From: an uncultured Lachnospiraceae bacterium
Lineage (GTDB): Bacteria > Bacillota > Clostridia > Lachnospirales > Lachnospiraceae
NCBI GenBank assembly: GCA_944381635.1
Contig: CALWLY010000021.1
Location: forward strand, 1 to 64,000
Length of the DNA stretch: 64,000 nucleotides
Reading direction: 5' to 3'
In this document: piece after piece, positions 16,747-24,848 of the stretch
How positions within the stretch are numbered: the stretch's first letter is position 1
How the letters are laid out: every line of letters begins with the position of its first letter
Position numbers and translations under genes: made by a program
Notes under the pieces: generated by a model
Databases searched by the model: none
Told to the model about the DNA's origin: nothing
Seen by the model: only the letters and a program-made list of their open reading frames with translations

Positions 16747-17217
16747 TTGATCGAAAAACTATACGGGATGTATTACCAGGAGCTGATTTGGTTTGTGAGA
16801 AAAATGACGGAAAGCATGGCAGAGGCAGAAGACATTGTTCAGGAAAGCTTTCTGCGCGCTATGGAACATTCCTCCACATTTTCAGGCATGAGTGACTGCC
16901 AGTGCCGGGCATGGCTTTACCGCACGGCAAAAAACATTTTTATAGACCGGAAAAGGCAGCAGAAACGTATGGAAAGCGCCAAAGAAGAGGAAAAAGCGGT
17001 GATGGAAGATTTTGGAAAGATTCAGGTACTCCAGCTTTTGAATTTTCTGGATGAAAAGGAGAGAAGAATGTTTGTCCTGCGGTATTTTTCGGGCTACGAC
17101 TCCACGGAAATCGGAAAAATTTTTGGAATTTCCCCATCCGCTGTGAGAGCAAAACTTTTGGAAGCCAGAAAGAAACTGAAAAAATTTTATCCGGAAATCG
17201 CAGAAATAAGGAAATGA
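16747..17217 (+). CDS. RNA polymerase sigma factor, ECF type
   Basis: A 156-aa extracytoplasmic-function sigma factor. Region 2 is seen in IEKLYGMYYQELIWFVRKMT and AEDIVQESFLRAM, with WLYRTAKNIFIDRKR after it. Region 4 is LNFLDEKERRMFVLRYFSGY plus the helix-turn-helix STEIGKIFGISPSAVRAKL. The start is TTG 16747, 8 nt after GGGAGG. An earlier ATG at 16677 with its own GGAGG opens a different frame that overlaps this gene. No classic zinc-finger anti-sigma factor follows; the next gene is of unknown type. It is divergent from the PepSY gene. Confidence 0.88.
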   Translation: MIEKLYGMYYQELIWFVRKMTESMAEAEDIVQESFLRAMEHSSTFSGMSDCQCRAWLYRTAKNIFIDRKRQQKRMESAKEEEKAVMEDFGKIQVLQLLNFLDEKERRMFVLRYFSGYDSTEIGKIFGISPSAVRAKLLEARKKLKKFYPEIAEIRK

Positions 17218-17250
17218 CCGGACAGGAACACAAAGAAAGGAAAGAAAACT

Positions 17251-18429
17251 ATGAAAAAATGGGAAATCAAAGCAGTGATGTGTGACGCAAGAAATTTGAA
17301 GGAGGAAATCTTACAGCAATACGAGTCTGTATCGATTCAGGCAGTCTGCCTTTTTGTGTCAGAGGCATCCAGAGAACTGTTGGCAAAATATCATGTGCGC
17401 ACAGATGCGGTTATGATCGAGACGATACCGGATGATGGAAAAATTGTCATCAAAAATGGGGAGTACTCCATCGGAAAAGATGATATTCAGAAAGATTTTG
17501 CGTTTCTGATTGTGAATGGGCGCCTTGAAGTACAAAAAGGTGCGCAGGAGGCGTTTGACAGTTTTGCCAGAATCATGGTAAACGGAGTGGTGGAACTGTC
17601 CGATGATCTGTCTGTTTCACAGGCAAAACTTCAGGTAAACGGCTGTGAAGAGAGATATCCTGCAGATGCGGTAAAGATCAAAGGGGATTTGAACCTGGAT
17701 AAGATTTTTGCTTTAAGAGCAAAGAAAGATGCTCTTTACTATGTAGCAGGAAAGCTTCTGATTCTTGACAACAAAGAGGGACAAATGGAGCGCCTTTTGG
17801 ATAAGCAGATTAAGCTGCGGGCAAAATGCGGCGCCCTGGTTGCGGAAAGTCTTTTGGAACAGGCGGTGGAAATGATCGATGAAACTACGGATATCATGCA
17901 GATACCGGATGGAGTGATCTATAAAAATGGGGAATGTTGTCTGGAACCGGGATTTGCACAGGCAAACGGAGAGCGTCTTTTGGTTGACGGTAATCTGCAG
18001 CTGAAAACGGCGGAAGTTCTGGAAGGAATGAAATGGATCTATGTGGACGGAACGGCAAAAATGGCAGAAGAATGCGAGGAAAAATTCCGGCAGATTTGCG
18101 TACACTGGGGAAAAATGATTGTCACAAAGAAAAACGCTTCTATGATTACAGATGAAGTTTCTGTGCTGATAACGAAAGATATGCTGGAAAATGTGGAGGA
18201 AACACTGAAAGTGGCAGATTGTGTGGATATTAAAATAGATGAAAATGTTTCCCCGGAATTAATCCGCCGAAAGTTGAAATTTACAGATTGCATCAATATT
18301 TGCTGCACCAGGGAACAGGAGGGAAGCGTTCGTCTGGTATCCGAAGATTGTCTGAACATTGAAACTGTAAAAGAAAAAGCAGACAGCGACGACGTTGTCT
18401 GCGTGGAAGCAGTCAGCTATCAGATATAA
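17251..18429 (+). CDS. Unrecognised protein with repeated beta-strand 'VNG' units
   Basis: A 392-aa soluble protein that I do not recognise. It begins MKKWEIKAVMCDARNLKEE. It contains recurring short units of hydrophobic strand plus Asn/Asp-Gly turn: FLIVNGRLEV, IMVNGVVELS, LQVNGCEERY, YYVAGKLLIL, LLVDGNLQL, IYVDGTAKM. Their spacing of about 25-40 residues resembles a right-handed beta-helix such as bactofilins, though no close match is claimed. There is no signal peptide or membrane segment. It starts 33 nt after the ECF sigma gene, so it is probably in that operon and may modulate the sigma factor or be its main product. Confidence 0.6.
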   Translation: MKKWEIKAVMCDARNLKEEILQQYESVSIQAVCLFVSEASRELLAKYHVRTDAVMIETIPDDGKIVIKNGEYSIGKDDIQKDFAFLIVNGRLEVQKGAQEAFDSFARIMVNGVVELSDDLSVSQAKLQVNGCEERYPADAVKIKGDLNLDKIFALRAKKDALYYVAGKLLILDNKEGQMERLLDKQIKLRAKCGALVAESLLEQAVEMIDETTDIMQIPDGVIYKNGECCLEPGFAQANGERLLVDGNLQLKTAEVLEGMKWIYVDGTAKMAEECEEKFRQICVHWGKMIVTKKNASMITDEVSVLITKDMLENVEETLKVADCVDIKIDENVSPELIRRKLKFTDCINICCTREQEGSVRLVSEDCLNIETVKEKADSDDVVCVEAVSYQI

Positions 18430-18489
18430 AGAAAAGGGAACCATCCGATTTCTGCTGGCATACCTTAAAGAAAAAAGGTTTGGCAGAGT

Positions 18490-18969
18490 ATGAATTACGA
18501 AAATTTTGAAAAAGTGACAGGAATCATACAGGATATCAGCAGAGGGGATAACTGCTGTACCCAGATGATTTCCATACAGACAGATACGGGGATGGTAAAC
18601 ATGGTCGTATCTCCGGATACAAGAGTGATCGATGATGTCAGGCTGAGAAAAGGCATGAGGGTTGCCGCTTTTTATGACACAAGCCTTCCTGCTCCCGCAA
18701 TCTTTCCGCCCCAGTATCAGGCGGAACTGATTGCATCCCTGCGCAAAGAACAGGATGTAATGCTGAATTATTTTGATGAAAATCTTCGGGCTGAGGATGA
18801 TTCGCTGGAACTGAACATCGGACCGTTTACAAGCATCGCCACCGCAAATGGCCAGCGTTTCTTATGCAGTCCCGGAAATTCAGAACTCCTTGTCTACTAT
18901 ACAACGACTACATTCAGTATACCTCCTCAGACAACCCCGCAGAGAATTATTGTAATGTGTCCTTATTAA
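18490..18969 (+). CDS. Conserved-looking hypothetical protein (159 aa)
   Basis: I do not recognise this 159-aa protein. It starts MNYENFEKVTGIIQDISRGD. The first 60 residues look like a small beta-barrel: MISIQTDTGMVNMVVSPDTRV, then LRKGMRVAAFYDTSLPAPAI, reminiscent of an OB-fold. The C-terminus is hydrophilic and ends in a Pro/Thr-rich segment. No signal peptide or membrane helix is present. It lies 60 nt after the 392-aa gene and before a strong terminator, so it may be the last gene of the sigma operon. Confidence 0.6.
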   Translation: MNYENFEKVTGIIQDISRGDNCCTQMISIQTDTGMVNMVVSPDTRVIDDVRLRKGMRVAAFYDTSLPAPAIFPPQYQAELIASLRKEQDVMLNYFDENLRAEDDSLELNIGPFTSIATANGQRFLCSPGNSELLVYYTTTTFSIPPQTTPQRIIVMCPY

Positions 18970-18992
18970 AGAAATATAGAAATCTCAGGGAT

Positions 18993-19040
18993 AAAAGGTC
19001 ATACCTTTCATGGCGGCATGGAAAAGTATGACCTTTTTCC
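18993..19040 (+). terminator. Rho-independent terminator
   Basis: AAAAGGTCATAC (18993-19004) pairs with GTATGACCTTTT (19026-19037), and the T-tract continues to 19037. It separates the sigma operon from the next two-component system. Confidence 0.92.
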
Positions 19041-19070
19041 TGTTGCTGTTTTATCCGGAAAATACTCGCG

Positions 19071-19099
19071 TTGACTTTGTTTATCATTGCAAATATAAT
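19071..19099 (+). promoter_or_regulatory. Strong promoter of the second two-component system
   Basis: TTGACT (19071-19076), 17-nt spacer, TATAAT (19094-19099). It lies about 55 nt before the response regulator ATG. Confidence 0.88.
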
Positions 19100-19153
19100 A
19101 GGCTCAAAAAAGTAACAGCAATTTGAATTCACAAAAAGAACAGGGGAGAAAGC

Positions 19154-19861
19154 ATGGAGAACAAAAAAAGTAAAATTCTGGTAGCGGATGATGAGAGAGA
19201 AATCCGGGACATCCTTACGATACTGCTGACAGAGGAAGGATTTGAAGTGATTTTGGCTGAAAACGGCCGGGAGGCCGTGGAGAAGGCAGACGAGAGTGTG
19301 GACATGTATATTCTTGATGTGAACATGCCGGAGATGTCCGGCTATATGGCGGGAGTGGAAATCAGAAAACGCTTTTTGGCTCCGATCATGTTTCTGACAG
19401 CTTATTCGGGAGAATCGGACCGGATGATGGGATTTTCGGCGGGAGCGGATGATTATATGCCCAAACCGTTCTCTAATGTGGAATTGCTGATCCGGGTAAA
19501 ATCTCTGCTTCGAAGAGTACAGCAATATACGTCCCCGGCTCCTTTGGGAAAAGAAAAAAAGGAGGCAGATACGCTGGTTTTAAAAGATTTGGTTCTGGAC
19601 CGTGACAGTCAGACTTTGACAAAGAACGGCGAGCGGATTGTTCTTACGTACACGGAATATAAGATTCTGGAACTTTTGATGTCCCATCCGGGTAAAATTT
19701 TTTCTCTGGAAAACATTTATCAGAGCATCTGGCAGGAAGATGCGGTGGGAGACGGAACGATTATGGTACATATCAAAAATATCAGAAAGAAAACGGGCGA
19801 CAGCTCCAAAACGCCTCGTTATATAAAAACCGCATGGGGAAAGGGATATTATGTGGAATAA
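19154..19861 (+). CDS. Response regulator, OmpR/PhoB family
   Basis: A 235-aa regulator. The receiver domain has ILVADDEREI, phospho-acceptor Asp in MYILDVNMPEMSG and Lys in DDYMPKPFS. The C-terminal winged helix has YTEYKILELLMSHPGKIFS and ends at WGKGYYVE. The receiver insertion SGYMAGVEIRKRF is slightly unusual. The stop overlaps the kinase start by 11 nt, so the two are translationally coupled. Its close relatives (VanR-like) often control cell-envelope genes; the two small membrane/lipoprotein genes downstream are the nearest candidates. Confidence 0.92.
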   Translation: MENKKSKILVADDEREIRDILTILLTEEGFEVILAENGREAVEKADESVDMYILDVNMPEMSGYMAGVEIRKRFLAPIMFLTAYSGESDRMMGFSAGADDYMPKPFSNVELLIRVKSLLRRVQQYTSPAPLGKEKKEADTLVLKDLVLDRDSQTLTKNGERIVLTYTEYKILELLMSHPGKIFSLENIYQSIWQEDAVGDGTIMVHIKNIRKKTGDSSKTPRYIKTAWGKGYYVE

Positions 19862-20900
19862 AAAACAAGAGTCGGGAAAAGGAAAAAAACTGAAAGCTGA
19901 GATTGTAGAACTTATATGTCTAAGCTTTATCATATCTGTGTTTTTTTTCCTGTTTTTAGACTTTACATCGGCATCCATCGCCGATACTTATCTGGAATCC
20001 AGAGAAATTGTCCTGACCAGTATCCAGGAGAGAACGCTTGATGCCTGGATGAAAACCGTCTGTTTTCTGGCCTGCGTCATCCTGTTTCATGTGCTGTTTC
20101 TGGTATTGTTCGGACAGAAAATATCTTATCTGCTTCTTATCACGGACGGAATACGGAAGCTGCAGGAAAACCAGATGGATTTTGTGATTCAGGTGGAGGG
20201 TACGGATGAACTGGCCGAGCTGGCCGAAAGCATAAACTTTCTGTCAAAATCTCAGAGGGAGCTTCAGAGAAAAGAACGGGAATTGAAAGAGGAAAGGGAG
20301 GCTCTGATCCGCAGTCTGTCTCACGATATATGTACGCCTCTCACATCGATACTTTCCTATTCTGAGTATATGGGAAATAAAAATCAGTTTGAGGAAGGTG
20401 AAGTTCGGGAATGCTTTGCCCTGATCCACAAAAAGGCGGAACAGATACAGGTGCTTTCCGGTCAGCTTCTGGGAAAAGAGATGAGAAGACCGGAACTGGT
20501 GGAAAACGGATTGCTTTTGATTGAACAGATGGCGGCAGAATGGGAGGAAAGTCTGGAAGACAGCTTTGTCTGTGAGCTGGATTTTAGCCAGTGCAAAAAC
20601 TTTCAGATTTACGCGGATATCAATGAAATGAGAAGAATTTTTGATAATCTTCTCACTAACGTGGAAAAATACGCCAGTCCTGCCGTAAAGGTGGAATTAG
20701 CCGTAAAAACGGTTCAGGATAACCTTGTTGTCACCCAGAGAAATAAAAAGAAAGCTCCGGAAAAAGGCGTGGAAAGCCATAAAGTGGGGATGACAAGCAT
20801 GAAAGGAATCGTGAAGAACTACGGAGGAACGGTGGAAGTGTCCGAAACGGAAGATTCTTTTCAGATAGAAATTTCACTGCCCCTGTTCCGCGAACTTTAG
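19851..20900 (+). CDS. Sensor histidine kinase with degenerate ATP-binding region
   Basis: A 349-aa membrane kinase. Two transmembrane helices (about residues 21-42 and 67-90) surround a short loop; a HAMP-like segment, a coiled coil and the H-box RSLSHDICTPLTS follow. The N-box is NLLTNVEKYA. The usual G1 motif (DxGxG) is missing: the sequence runs LVVTQRNKKKAPEKGVESHKVGMTSM, leaving only a G2-like segment (GMTSMKGIVKNYGG). Such shortened G1 loops occur in some VanS-like clostridial kinases, so activity may be retained. An Ile-Cys replaces the common Leu-Arg in the H-box. Confidence 0.85.
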   Translation: MWNKKQESGKGKKLKAEIVELICLSFIISVFFFLFLDFTSASIADTYLESREIVLTSIQERTLDAWMKTVCFLACVILFHVLFLVLFGQKISYLLLITDGIRKLQENQMDFVIQVEGTDELAELAESINFLSKSQRELQRKERELKEEREALIRSLSHDICTPLTSILSYSEYMGNKNQFEEGEVRECFALIHKKAEQIQVLSGQLLGKEMRRPELVENGLLLIEQMAAEWEESLEDSFVCELDFSQCKNFQIYADINEMRRIFDNLLTNVEKYASPAVKVELAVKTVQDNLVVTQRNKKKAPEKGVESHKVGMTSMKGIVKNYGGTVEVSETEDSFQIEISLPLFREL

Positions 20901-20988
20901 AATTCTTTAGAATTATCTGCAGAATTTCTTTATAGGATTGCGTTACGATGTTTTACATCAAGAGGAAATGCAGAAAGGAGAAAACAAT

Positions 20989-21321
20989 ATGGCATTAGGA
21001 ATTCTTTTTCTCATGTTTGTAAGCATGAGCGTTATCAGTGTTTTAGGAATACTGCTTATGTTTCTTTTAAAGGAAGGCGGTATGAAGAAAGGTATCTTTT
21101 ATTTTATGGCGGTATGGGGGATGCTGATTTCAGCATGGGCAGCAACCAGTCTTCCGACAAATTATATCGCACAGCAGATGATTGCCTGGGCATTTGGAAT
21201 TTTAAGCGTGATCGGATTAGTGGTTCACATCCGTGCAAAGGGAAAGCAGCACATTACAATTTCTTACATTCTTGTGACAGTTTCCGTTGTTGCCGGAATG
21301 CTTAAATTATTTTTATTCTAA
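20989..21321 (+). CDS. Small integral membrane protein (four helices)
   Basis: A 110-aa hydrophobic protein with four predicted helices (about residues 2-24, 32-48, 54-70 and 85-109) and the loop SLPTNYIAQQM. I do not recognise a family. A good ribosome binding site (AAAGGAG) precedes ATG 20989. It follows the kinase by 88 nt and precedes a lipoprotein gene by 22 nt, so the three may be read together, perhaps under control of the two-component system. Confidence 0.65.
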   Translation: MALGILFLMFVSMSVISVLGILLMFLLKEGGMKKGIFYFMAVWGMLISAWAATSLPTNYIAQQMIAWAFGILSVIGLVVHIRAKGKQHITISYILVTVSVVAGMLKLFLF

Positions 21322-21343
21322 GATAGATGGAGGAGAGAAGATT

Positions 21344-22009
21344 ATGAAAAAAATACATGTTTTAACAGCAGGATTCGGATTGACATTAGCCATGGCGGCA
21401 GCAGGATGTGGAATGAAGAATACGGAGACGCCTGCAAATACAGAAACTGAGACAGAAATTGTTCTCCCGGCGGAGACAGAAAGCGCTGCAGCACAAAACG
21501 GAAGCGGTGAAGGCGCAGAAGGCTTTACGGTTGTTTATTCCGAAAAAGAAAAAAATCAGGAACTGGAAAAACTTGTGGCAGAAGAATATATGATTCCGGA
21601 AGAGGAACTGGAGGAAACCAGATATTATTACAACTATGTGGACTTTAACGGAGATGGTAAGGATGAAATTTTTGCGCTGCTGGTAGGATCTTACACAAGC
21701 GGCAGCGGCGGCAGCAGCGCTGTAATTGTGGAAGACAACGGCGGAGAGCTGACAATCCTTCAGGATTTTACCCTGATCAATCCTCCTGTGTATGTATCAG
21801 ACACCACAACAGAGGGAAGAAAAAATCTGATCGTGCCATCCCCGGAAGGAAGCGGCTATGTAAAACTTACCTGGAAAGAAGGCGCGTATACTACCGTAAA
21901 TGACGGAGAAGAGATTGCAGACCTTTCCGGTGAAACCGGCGTGCAGATAATCAGTGATGATCTGGCAGCAGATCTTGACAGCGGAGATTATATGACTCTG
22001 GGAAAATAA
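21344..22009 (+). CDS. Lipoprotein of unknown function
   Basis: A 221-aa secreted lipoprotein. The signal peptide MKKIHVLTAGFGLTLAMAAAGC ends in a lipobox with Cys at about residue 22, so it should be lipidated and anchored to the outer face of the membrane. A Thr/Glu-rich linker (TETPANTETETEI) follows. The mature domain contains YYNYVDFNGDGKDEIFALLVG, an EF-hand-like or FG-GAP-like Asp-rich loop that could bind Ca2+. Start 21344 is set by GGAGGAGA upstream. A terminator follows directly. Confidence 0.75.
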   Translation: MKKIHVLTAGFGLTLAMAAAGCGMKNTETPANTETETEIVLPAETESAAAQNGSGEGAEGFTVVYSEKEKNQELEKLVAEEYMIPEEELEETRYYYNYVDFNGDGKDEIFALLVGSYTSGSGGSSAVIVEDNGGELTILQDFTLINPPVYVSDTTTEGRKNLIVPSPEGSGYVKLTWKEGAYTTVNDGEEIADLSGETGVQIISDDLAADLDSGDYMTLGK

Positions 22010-22020
22010 TTTATGAAAAA

Positions 22021-22056
22021 GGAGATTGTCCATAAATCAGGACAATCTCCTCTTTT
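22021..22056 (+). terminator. Rho-independent terminator after the lipoprotein gene
   Basis: GGAGATTGTC / GACAATCTCC arms with a 10-nt loop and a TCTTTT tail, 12 nt after the stop codon. Confidence 0.9.
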
Positions 22057-22076
22057 AGTATGTGTTGAGGTATTCC

Positions 22077-22280
22077 TTATTTTATATCGATTTCAAAAGG
22101 CTCATCCAGATTTTCCGGAACGTATTTTCCGTTCTTTTTCCGCTGTTTTACGCATTCGGTCAGAAGATATTCAATTTGGCCATTCACAGAACGAAAATCA
22201 TCTTCTGCCCAGGCTGCTATGGCGTCATATAATTTTGCGGACAGCCGCAGTGGGATTTGTTTTTTCTTACGATCTTCCAT
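22077..22280 (-). CDS. Arc-like ribbon-helix-helix protein
   Basis: A 67-aa protein with the pattern of a MetJ/Arc ribbon-helix-helix DNA-binding domain: strand KQIPLRLSAKLYDAI, helix A, then SVNGQIEYLLTECVKQ. Residues 1-8 are basic. It starts 1 nt after the stop of the SPFH gene, so it is in the same operon. This pairing of a small RHH protein with an SPFH protein recurs in Clostridia as far as I know; its DNA target is unknown. It is not accompanied by a recognisable toxin. Confidence 0.75.
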   Translation of the reverse strand: MEDRKKKQIPLRLSAKLYDAIAAWAEDDFRSVNGQIEYLLTECVKQRKKNGKYVPENLDEPFEIDIK

Positions 22281-22281
22281 A

Positions 22282-23292
22282 TCAATACAGGCTTCCTGAA
22301 TTTACAACAGGCTGAGCATCACGGTTTCCGCACAGAACAACAAGAAGATTGGAAACCATGGCAGCCTTTCTTTCCTCATCAAGTTCTACGACACTGTTTT
22401 CGTTCAGGCGGTCAAGTGCCATTTCCACCATTCCCACAGCTCCATCTACAATCATTTTTCTGGCGTCTACAATCGCGGATGCCTGCTGTCTTTGCAGCAT
22501 AACGGCTGCAATTTCCGGTGCATAAGCTAAGTAGGTGATTCGCGCTTCAATTATCTCCAGTCCGGCTTCCGCCACTCTTTTCTGAATTTCTTCCCGGATT
22601 CTGGCTGCTACAATCTCGCTGGATCCTCTCAGGCTTCCTTCATCGGCGATACCGTCTCCGGTGGTATCCACATCGGGAGCCGTGTCGTAAGGATAAATTC
22701 GCACAATATTTCTCAGCGCCGTATCGCACTGCAGGGAGAGGTATTCTTTGTAATTGTCTACTTCAAATACTGCCTTTGCCGTGTCCACAACGCGCCACAT
22801 TACTGCAATGCCGATTTCTACGGGATTGCCCAGGCAGTCGTTGATTTTTTGACGGTTATTATTCAAGGTCATAATTTTAAGAGATATTTTTTTGTTGATG
22901 CTGTTAGTATTGGTTTCTGCTTTCTGTAAGTTCTTTGAAAAACTGTTGTCCACATCCCCGCTCTGATGCAGATGAGTCCCGGCTGCCGGGTTTACGGCTG
23001 TACAAAAAGGATTTACGAAATAAAAGCCCTCTTTTTTCAGTGTTCCCACATATTTTCCGAATAATGTCAGAACAAGAGCTTCCTGGGGCTTTATTACTCT
23101 CAGGCCGCAGTACGGAAGCCAGCCGATACAAAGCCATATGATGCTGATCACCAGAAGGGGAGAAAAGCTCTCATCGTTTGCCGTTATTAAAGATCCCCAT
23201 ACGCATCCTGCAATGGCTGCAATGTAGAGAATGGTGGTTAAAATAAGAACCAGAAATCCATTGTTTTTATGTGACAGTACTTTTTCTTTCAT
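22282..23292 (-). CDS. SPFH/band 7 membrane protein
   Basis: A 336-aa membrane-anchored SPFH (stomatin/prohibitin/flotillin) protein. Two N-terminal helices (about residues 12-32 and 42-62) are followed by the band 7 domain from VIKPQEALVLTLFGKYVGTL to ARITYLAYAPEIAAVMLQRQQA. An alpha-helical C-terminus follows, with ASAIVDARKMIVDGAVGM. Relatives form ring or cage assemblies on the membrane and hold proteases or other partners. The insert DVDTTGDGIADEGSL near residue 205 is Asp-rich and unusual. It is cotranscribed with an RHH regulator. Confidence 0.87.
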   Translation of the reverse strand: MKEKVLSHKNNGFLVLILTTILYIAAIAGCVWGSLITANDESFSPLLVISIIWLCIGWLPYCGLRVIKPQEALVLTLFGKYVGTLKKEGFYFVNPFCTAVNPAAGTHLHQSGDVDNSFSKNLQKAETNTNSINKKISLKIMTLNNNRQKINDCLGNPVEIGIAVMWRVVDTAKAVFEVDNYKEYLSLQCDTALRNIVRIYPYDTAPDVDTTGDGIADEGSLRGSSEIVAARIREEIQKRVAEAGLEIIEARITYLAYAPEIAAVMLQRQQASAIVDARKMIVDGAVGMVEMALDRLNENSVVELDEERKAAMVSNLLVVLCGNRDAQPVVNSGSLY

Positions 23293-23440
23293 ACCATTTC
23301 CTCCTTACTTGCAAAGGTATTTCTTTTTGATATCAATATGATATCATCATGAGAGAGGGATGTAAAGAGAGTATGGACATTTTAATACTAAAATTTATAG
23401 TTTTGGGCTCCTTCTTTGTTTTTCGGGTTCATAAACAAGG

Positions 23441-23527
23441 GGTGAATATATTTATATTCCGGTCAAAGATAAATATATTACGGAATCCTTTACCGACTAT
23501 AAAATGGAGTTAGAAAACAAGATATAA
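23441..23527 (+). pseudogene. Gene fragment ending in a GEYIYIP motif segment
   Basis: Open for 28 codons, starting GEYIYIPVKDKYITESFTDY and ending at a stop at 23525. GEYIYIP resembles the start of small CD3324/Mor-like helix-turn-helix proteins of Clostridia. The upstream part is lost (in-frame stop, no start) and the rest is absent, so this is a remnant at best. Confidence 0.35.
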
Positions 23528-23903
23528 AGCAGATATATAATATGACCCGGCAAGTAGGAGATGAGTATATACTGAAAGTATACAAAAAGCTCAGTATGCT
23601 GGAAAGATAACGTTTACGATGAGGGAAATTATTGTTAATCTTCATATGGTATTTAAGAAGTGCGAAGATGGGGATGTATTTTGCAATTTATAACGATATG
23701 TGTAAAATACTATGCTATACTTAGAGGAAAGGATTACACTGGGCTTTGATAATATTGTACAGATATGAAAATCTGATAGGCTACAAGGATATGTTAGTGT
23801 AACTTAGGATATCTATAAAATGTTTTAAAAATCGGCATCAATAAATTTAAATTGTAACGTGAAAAGAGTTACAATTAAAAAAATAAGTTAGGTGAAAAGA
23901 TGA

Positions 23904-24020
23904 AAGAATTTTCATGTTACGGATGCAGAATTGAAAAATCTGAAAATAACAGGAGTGCACGAAGCGGATATACTAAAAGTATTAGAACAAACATTCGGAT
24001 TATCGCAATATAATTATTAG
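23904..24020 (+). pseudogene. C-terminal gene remnant
   Basis: A 38-codon frame with no start codon reads like a genuine protein C-terminus, with AELKNLKITGVHEADILKVL inside and a TAG at 24018. It is preceded directly by a stop. I do not recognise the parent protein. Confidence 0.4.
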
Positions 24021-24163
24021 CATTTGTATCAATTTTTATTATATAGAACAGATAAATCTTGCGGCAGTAAGAATAGCCTCAAGACATTGAAAAAGTACAC
24101 TTTTTAGAAGGTACACTTTTAAAAGAATATAGAGTTTGCAGGGAATACTCCCTTTCACAAAAA

Positions 24164-24192
24164 AAGAGGATAGATTAAAAACCTATCCTCTT
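24164..24192 (-). terminator. Terminator of the perR-rubrerythrin unit
   Basis: AAGAGGATAG / CTATCCTCTT arms with an A-rich loop. On the minus strand the stem is followed by TTTTTTGTG. It ends transcripts from the rubrerythrin gene 14 nt upstream. Confidence 0.88.
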
Positions 24193-24205
24193 AAAATCCT
24201 TTTAT

Positions 24206-24748
24206 TTATTTACCGAAGTATCTCTCTAACAGACCTTCGAAAGCTTTGCCGTGTCTAGCCTCATCGCGAGCCATTTCATGAACTGTGTCATGGATAGCAT
24301 CCAGGTTCAGAGCTTTAGCACGTTTAGCCAGGTCAAATTTTCCTGCTGTAGCGCCGTTTTCAGCTTCTACTCTCATTTCCAGGTTTTTCTTTGTGGAATC
24401 TGTTACAACTTCACCTAATAATTCAGCGAATTTTGCTGCATGTTCAGCTTCTTCGTAAGCTGCTTTTTCCCAGTAAAGGCCGATTTCCGGATAACCTTCT
24501 CTGTGAGCAACTCTTGCCATAGCCAGATACATACCAACTTCTGTACATTCACCTGTGAAGTTTGCTCTTAAATCCTCCATGATATCTTCGGGAGCGCCCT
24601 GAGCAACGCCTACTACGTGTTCTGCAGCCCATTCTCTTGTTCCTGTCTGTGCTGTAAATTTCTCAGCCGGTGCATTACACTGAGGGCATTTTTCCGGTGC
24701 TTTTTCTCCTTCATAAACATAACCACATACCTGACATACAAATTTCAT
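24206..24748 (-). CDS. Rubrerythrin with N-terminal rubredoxin domain ('reverse' type)
   Basis: Peroxide-reducing di-iron protein of anaerobes, here with the domains in the reverse order: rubredoxin first ([10 protein letters not shown]...CPQC, residues 5-24 region), then the four-helix ferritin-like domain with the iron ligands in [20 protein letters not shown] and [11 protein letters not shown]. It is 180 aa. ATG 24748 is chosen because AAGGAGAG lies just upstream; an earlier in-frame ATG exists at 24772. It lies 100 nt downstream of perR on the same strand, so PerR probably controls both. A second rubrerythrin with the classical order is at 42013. Confidence 0.93.
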   Translation of the reverse strand: MKFVCQVCGYVYEGEKAPEKCPQCNAPAEKFTAQTGTREWAAEHVVGVAQGAPEDIMEDLRANFTGECTEVGMYLAMARVAHREGYPEIGLYWEKAAYEEAEHAAKFAELLGEVVTDSTKKNLEMRVEAENGATAGKFDLAKRAKALNLDAIHDTVHEMARDEARHGKAFEGLLERYFGK

Positions 24749-24848
24749 AGTTTTTCTCTCCTTATCTTTCATAATATTTGTACTGACCGCCCTTACCGGT
24801 CAGCGCATGACTTGTTGAGTTACCATTGCTGACTTATCTCGGGATTTC

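Larger units (their letters stand above)
23293..24163. other. Decayed A/T-rich intergenic region
   Basis: About 870 bp without an intact gene, more A/T-rich than its neighbours and dense in short coding-like fragments in several frames (see the two pseudogene entries). Short open frames such as MTRQVGDEYILKVYKKL (from 23542) and MREIIVNLHMVFKKCE (from 23619) also look like gene remnants. Near the right end a degenerate direct repeat GTACACTTTT (about 24075 and 24107) is seen. No terminal repeats or transposase remains were found. Confidence 0.6.

Noticed and set aside
22077..23292. Toxin-antitoxin pair
   Set aside because: The RHH protein is antitoxin-like, but the partner is an SPFH membrane protein, not a toxin.
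23542..23691. Two tiny open frames (22 and 24 codons) as real small genes
   Set aside because: No clear ribosome binding sites or conservation evidence; treated as remnants in a decayed region.
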